Assembly (NCBI GenBank): GCA_903950295.1 | Contig: CAJBAP010000145.1 | Coordinates: 1 to 31,352, forward strand | Origin: an uncultured Rhodocyclaceae bacterium | Lineage (GTDB): Bacteria; Pseudomonadota; Gammaproteobacteria; Burkholderiales; Rhodocyclaceae | Reading direction: 5' to 3' | Length of the DNA stretch: 31,352 nucleotides | Shown: in pieces, positions 30,808-31,352 of the stretch | Layout: the number at the start of each line of letters is the position of its first letter | Numbering within the stretch: position 1 is the first letter of the stretch | Program-made: the position numbers and the translations under genes | Notes under the pieces: generated by a model | The model's database searches: none | What the model was told of the DNA's origin: nothing | The model's input: only the letters and a program-made list of their open reading frames with translations

Positions 30808-31223
30808 CACTCCTTGCGGCCTGGCGCCGGTGCGAAGGCGGCCCGCAGGGCTTGAGTTGCCTGTTCGATGCGTTCGGCCAAATTACGCGCATCGGTACAG
30901 GACGCCTGGTCGCTACCCATGGCAAGAAAACGTTCCGTGGTCGCCGCCTCGAAAGTCTCGCCTACTTCGCGCGTCTTTGGTGCCTCATTGACGATGCGCG
31001 TGCGGACGCGGTCGACCAGTGCCATCTGCTTGCAGGCCAGCGCTTCGCCGTTGAGGTGACCCAGCGCCTTGACGGCATCGAGCCCGGTATCGGCAAACAC
31101 GGTGCCGGCAAAAAGCATCAGCGACAATAAGCCCACCCCGAAAACCTTCGCTTCGCTCGGTTCTCCCCTCAAGGGGCAAGAAGCACTTGGGACGGCCCGG
31201 CGTGTTTCTGATTTACGCAACAT
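30807..31223 (-). CDS. Small exported protein of unknown function with a repeat-derived signal-peptide n-region
   Basis: A 138-residue product from ATG 31223, with GGAGAG 7 bp upstream. The signal peptide core is VFGVGLLSLMLFAGTVFA (about 27-44), preceded by an unusually long, basic and Ser/Glu-containing n-region of about 26 residues. Most of that (SETRRAVPSASCPLRGEPSE) is encoded by family-B repeat copy 2. The mature chain is helical, with two cysteines (LACKQM and ASCTDA) and about 90 residues. I do not recognise the family. Its stop overlaps the SCO alternative GTG (GTGA), suggesting co-expression with the copper protein. Confidence 0.7.
   Translation of the reverse strand: MLRKSETRRAVPSASCPLRGEPSEAKVFGVGLLSLMLFAGTVFADTGLDAVKALGHLNGEALACKQMALVDRVRTRIVNEAPKTREVGETFEAATTERFLAMGSDQASCTDARNLAERIEQATQALRAAFAPAPGRKE
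31145..31209 (+). repeat. Family-B dispersed repeat, copy 2 (signal-peptide n-region)
   Basis: Shares AAGAAGCACTTGGG and CGGCCCGGCGTGTTTCT with the copy at 27915-27991, and carries a CCCCT/AGGGG inverted repeat (31165-31169 with 31172-31176). It is inside the small exported gene, between start codon and signal-peptide core, in frame. Confidence 0.8.
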
Positions 31224-31267
31224 GGATTCGCTCTCCGGTAAGGTGCGCCGGATTATAGCGACGTGCG

Positions 31268-31273
31268 TATAAT
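31268..31273 (+). promoter_or_regulatory. Candidate -10 box for the SAH-riboswitch transcript
   Basis: A perfect TATAAT lies about 9 bp before the riboswitch. No good -35 hexamer is visible at 16-18 bp spacing. It overlaps no coding region and points rightward. Confidence 0.55.
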
Positions 31274-31281
31274 TGCCCGCT

Positions 31282-31336
31282 TCGAGGGGCGCTGCAACGG
31301 ATCTTTCCGCCAGGCTCGTTTCACAACGGCGCTCAT
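31282..31336 (+). ncRNA. SAH riboswitch (expected upstream of ahcY)
   Basis: P1 pairs TCGAG/CTCG (31282-31286 with 31315-31318), then comes GGGCGCTGCAA, a P2 hairpin CGGA-TCTT-TCCG (31298-31309), the conserved CCAGGCTCG, and AACGGCGCTCATC. GGGCGC and GCGCTC can form the pseudoknot with one G-U pair. These conserved blocks and their order match the S-adenosylhomocysteine riboswitch, which raises expression of ahcY and methionine-cycle genes when SAH accumulates. The regulated gene is outside the window. Confidence 0.88.
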
Positions 31337-31352
31337 CCAACCCGAACCGGGA

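Overview
The window is a dense stretch of chromosomal housekeeping DNA from a GC-rich Gram-negative bacterium. Type IV pilus genes, LptM, CyaY, two LpxL/HtrB acyltransferases, the gene order pilMNOPQ-aroK-aroB-dgt and dapF-DUF484-xerC, and a SAH riboswitch at the right edge all fit a betaproteobacterium. Rhodocyclales is my best guess, from gene order and protein style only; no 16S or other marker is present.

Layout. Positions 1-6880 (minus strand) hold one pilus/shikimate block, pilM-N-O-P-Q-aroK-aroB-dgt, with most junctions overlapping by 4 bp. The class A penicillin-binding protein gene diverges from pilM (7138-9552) and overlaps cyaY tail to tail. lptM-lysA (plus strand) then meets hslV-hslU (minus strand). 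Positions 13.3-21.1 kb form a divergent zinc island around a perfect 9-3-9 inverted repeat at 17160-17180. Leftward run zur, a small Cys-containing exported protein, a porin-like protein, znuA and znuB. Rightward run a ZIP transporter, a ZrgA-like DUF2796 protein, a MacB/LolD-type ABC ATPase and permease, and a DUF3299 protein. Positions 21.1-28.8 kb (minus strand) carry two LpxL-type acyltransferases, dapF, DUF484, xerC, a SulP-STAS-cNMP fusion transporter and rlmI. metK (plus strand) follows a good sigma-70 promoter and a structured leader. A SCO protein and a small exported protein (minus strand) come next. The window ends in a SAH riboswitch whose target, presumably ahcY, lies beyond the edge.

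How it works together. Several themes are local: pilus assembly (PilMNOP platform and PilQ secretin), zinc starvation (one operator flanked by at least three import routes and an outer-membrane component), cell-wall precursor supply (lysA, dapF, PBP1a), and the SAM cycle (metK and SAH-controlled ahcY).

The most unusual signal is two families of short dispersed repeats. Family A is 24-25 bp, with eight copies (four perfect over 24 bp). It lies both between and inside genes and is read in several frames in AroB, LysA, ZnuB, an LpxL homologue and a small exported protein. It also forms the RlmI stop codon and offers an alternative SCO start. Family B is about 65-75 bp and hairpin-bearing, with two copies; it codes the C-terminal tail of one acyltransferase and part of the signal-peptide n-region of a small exported protein.
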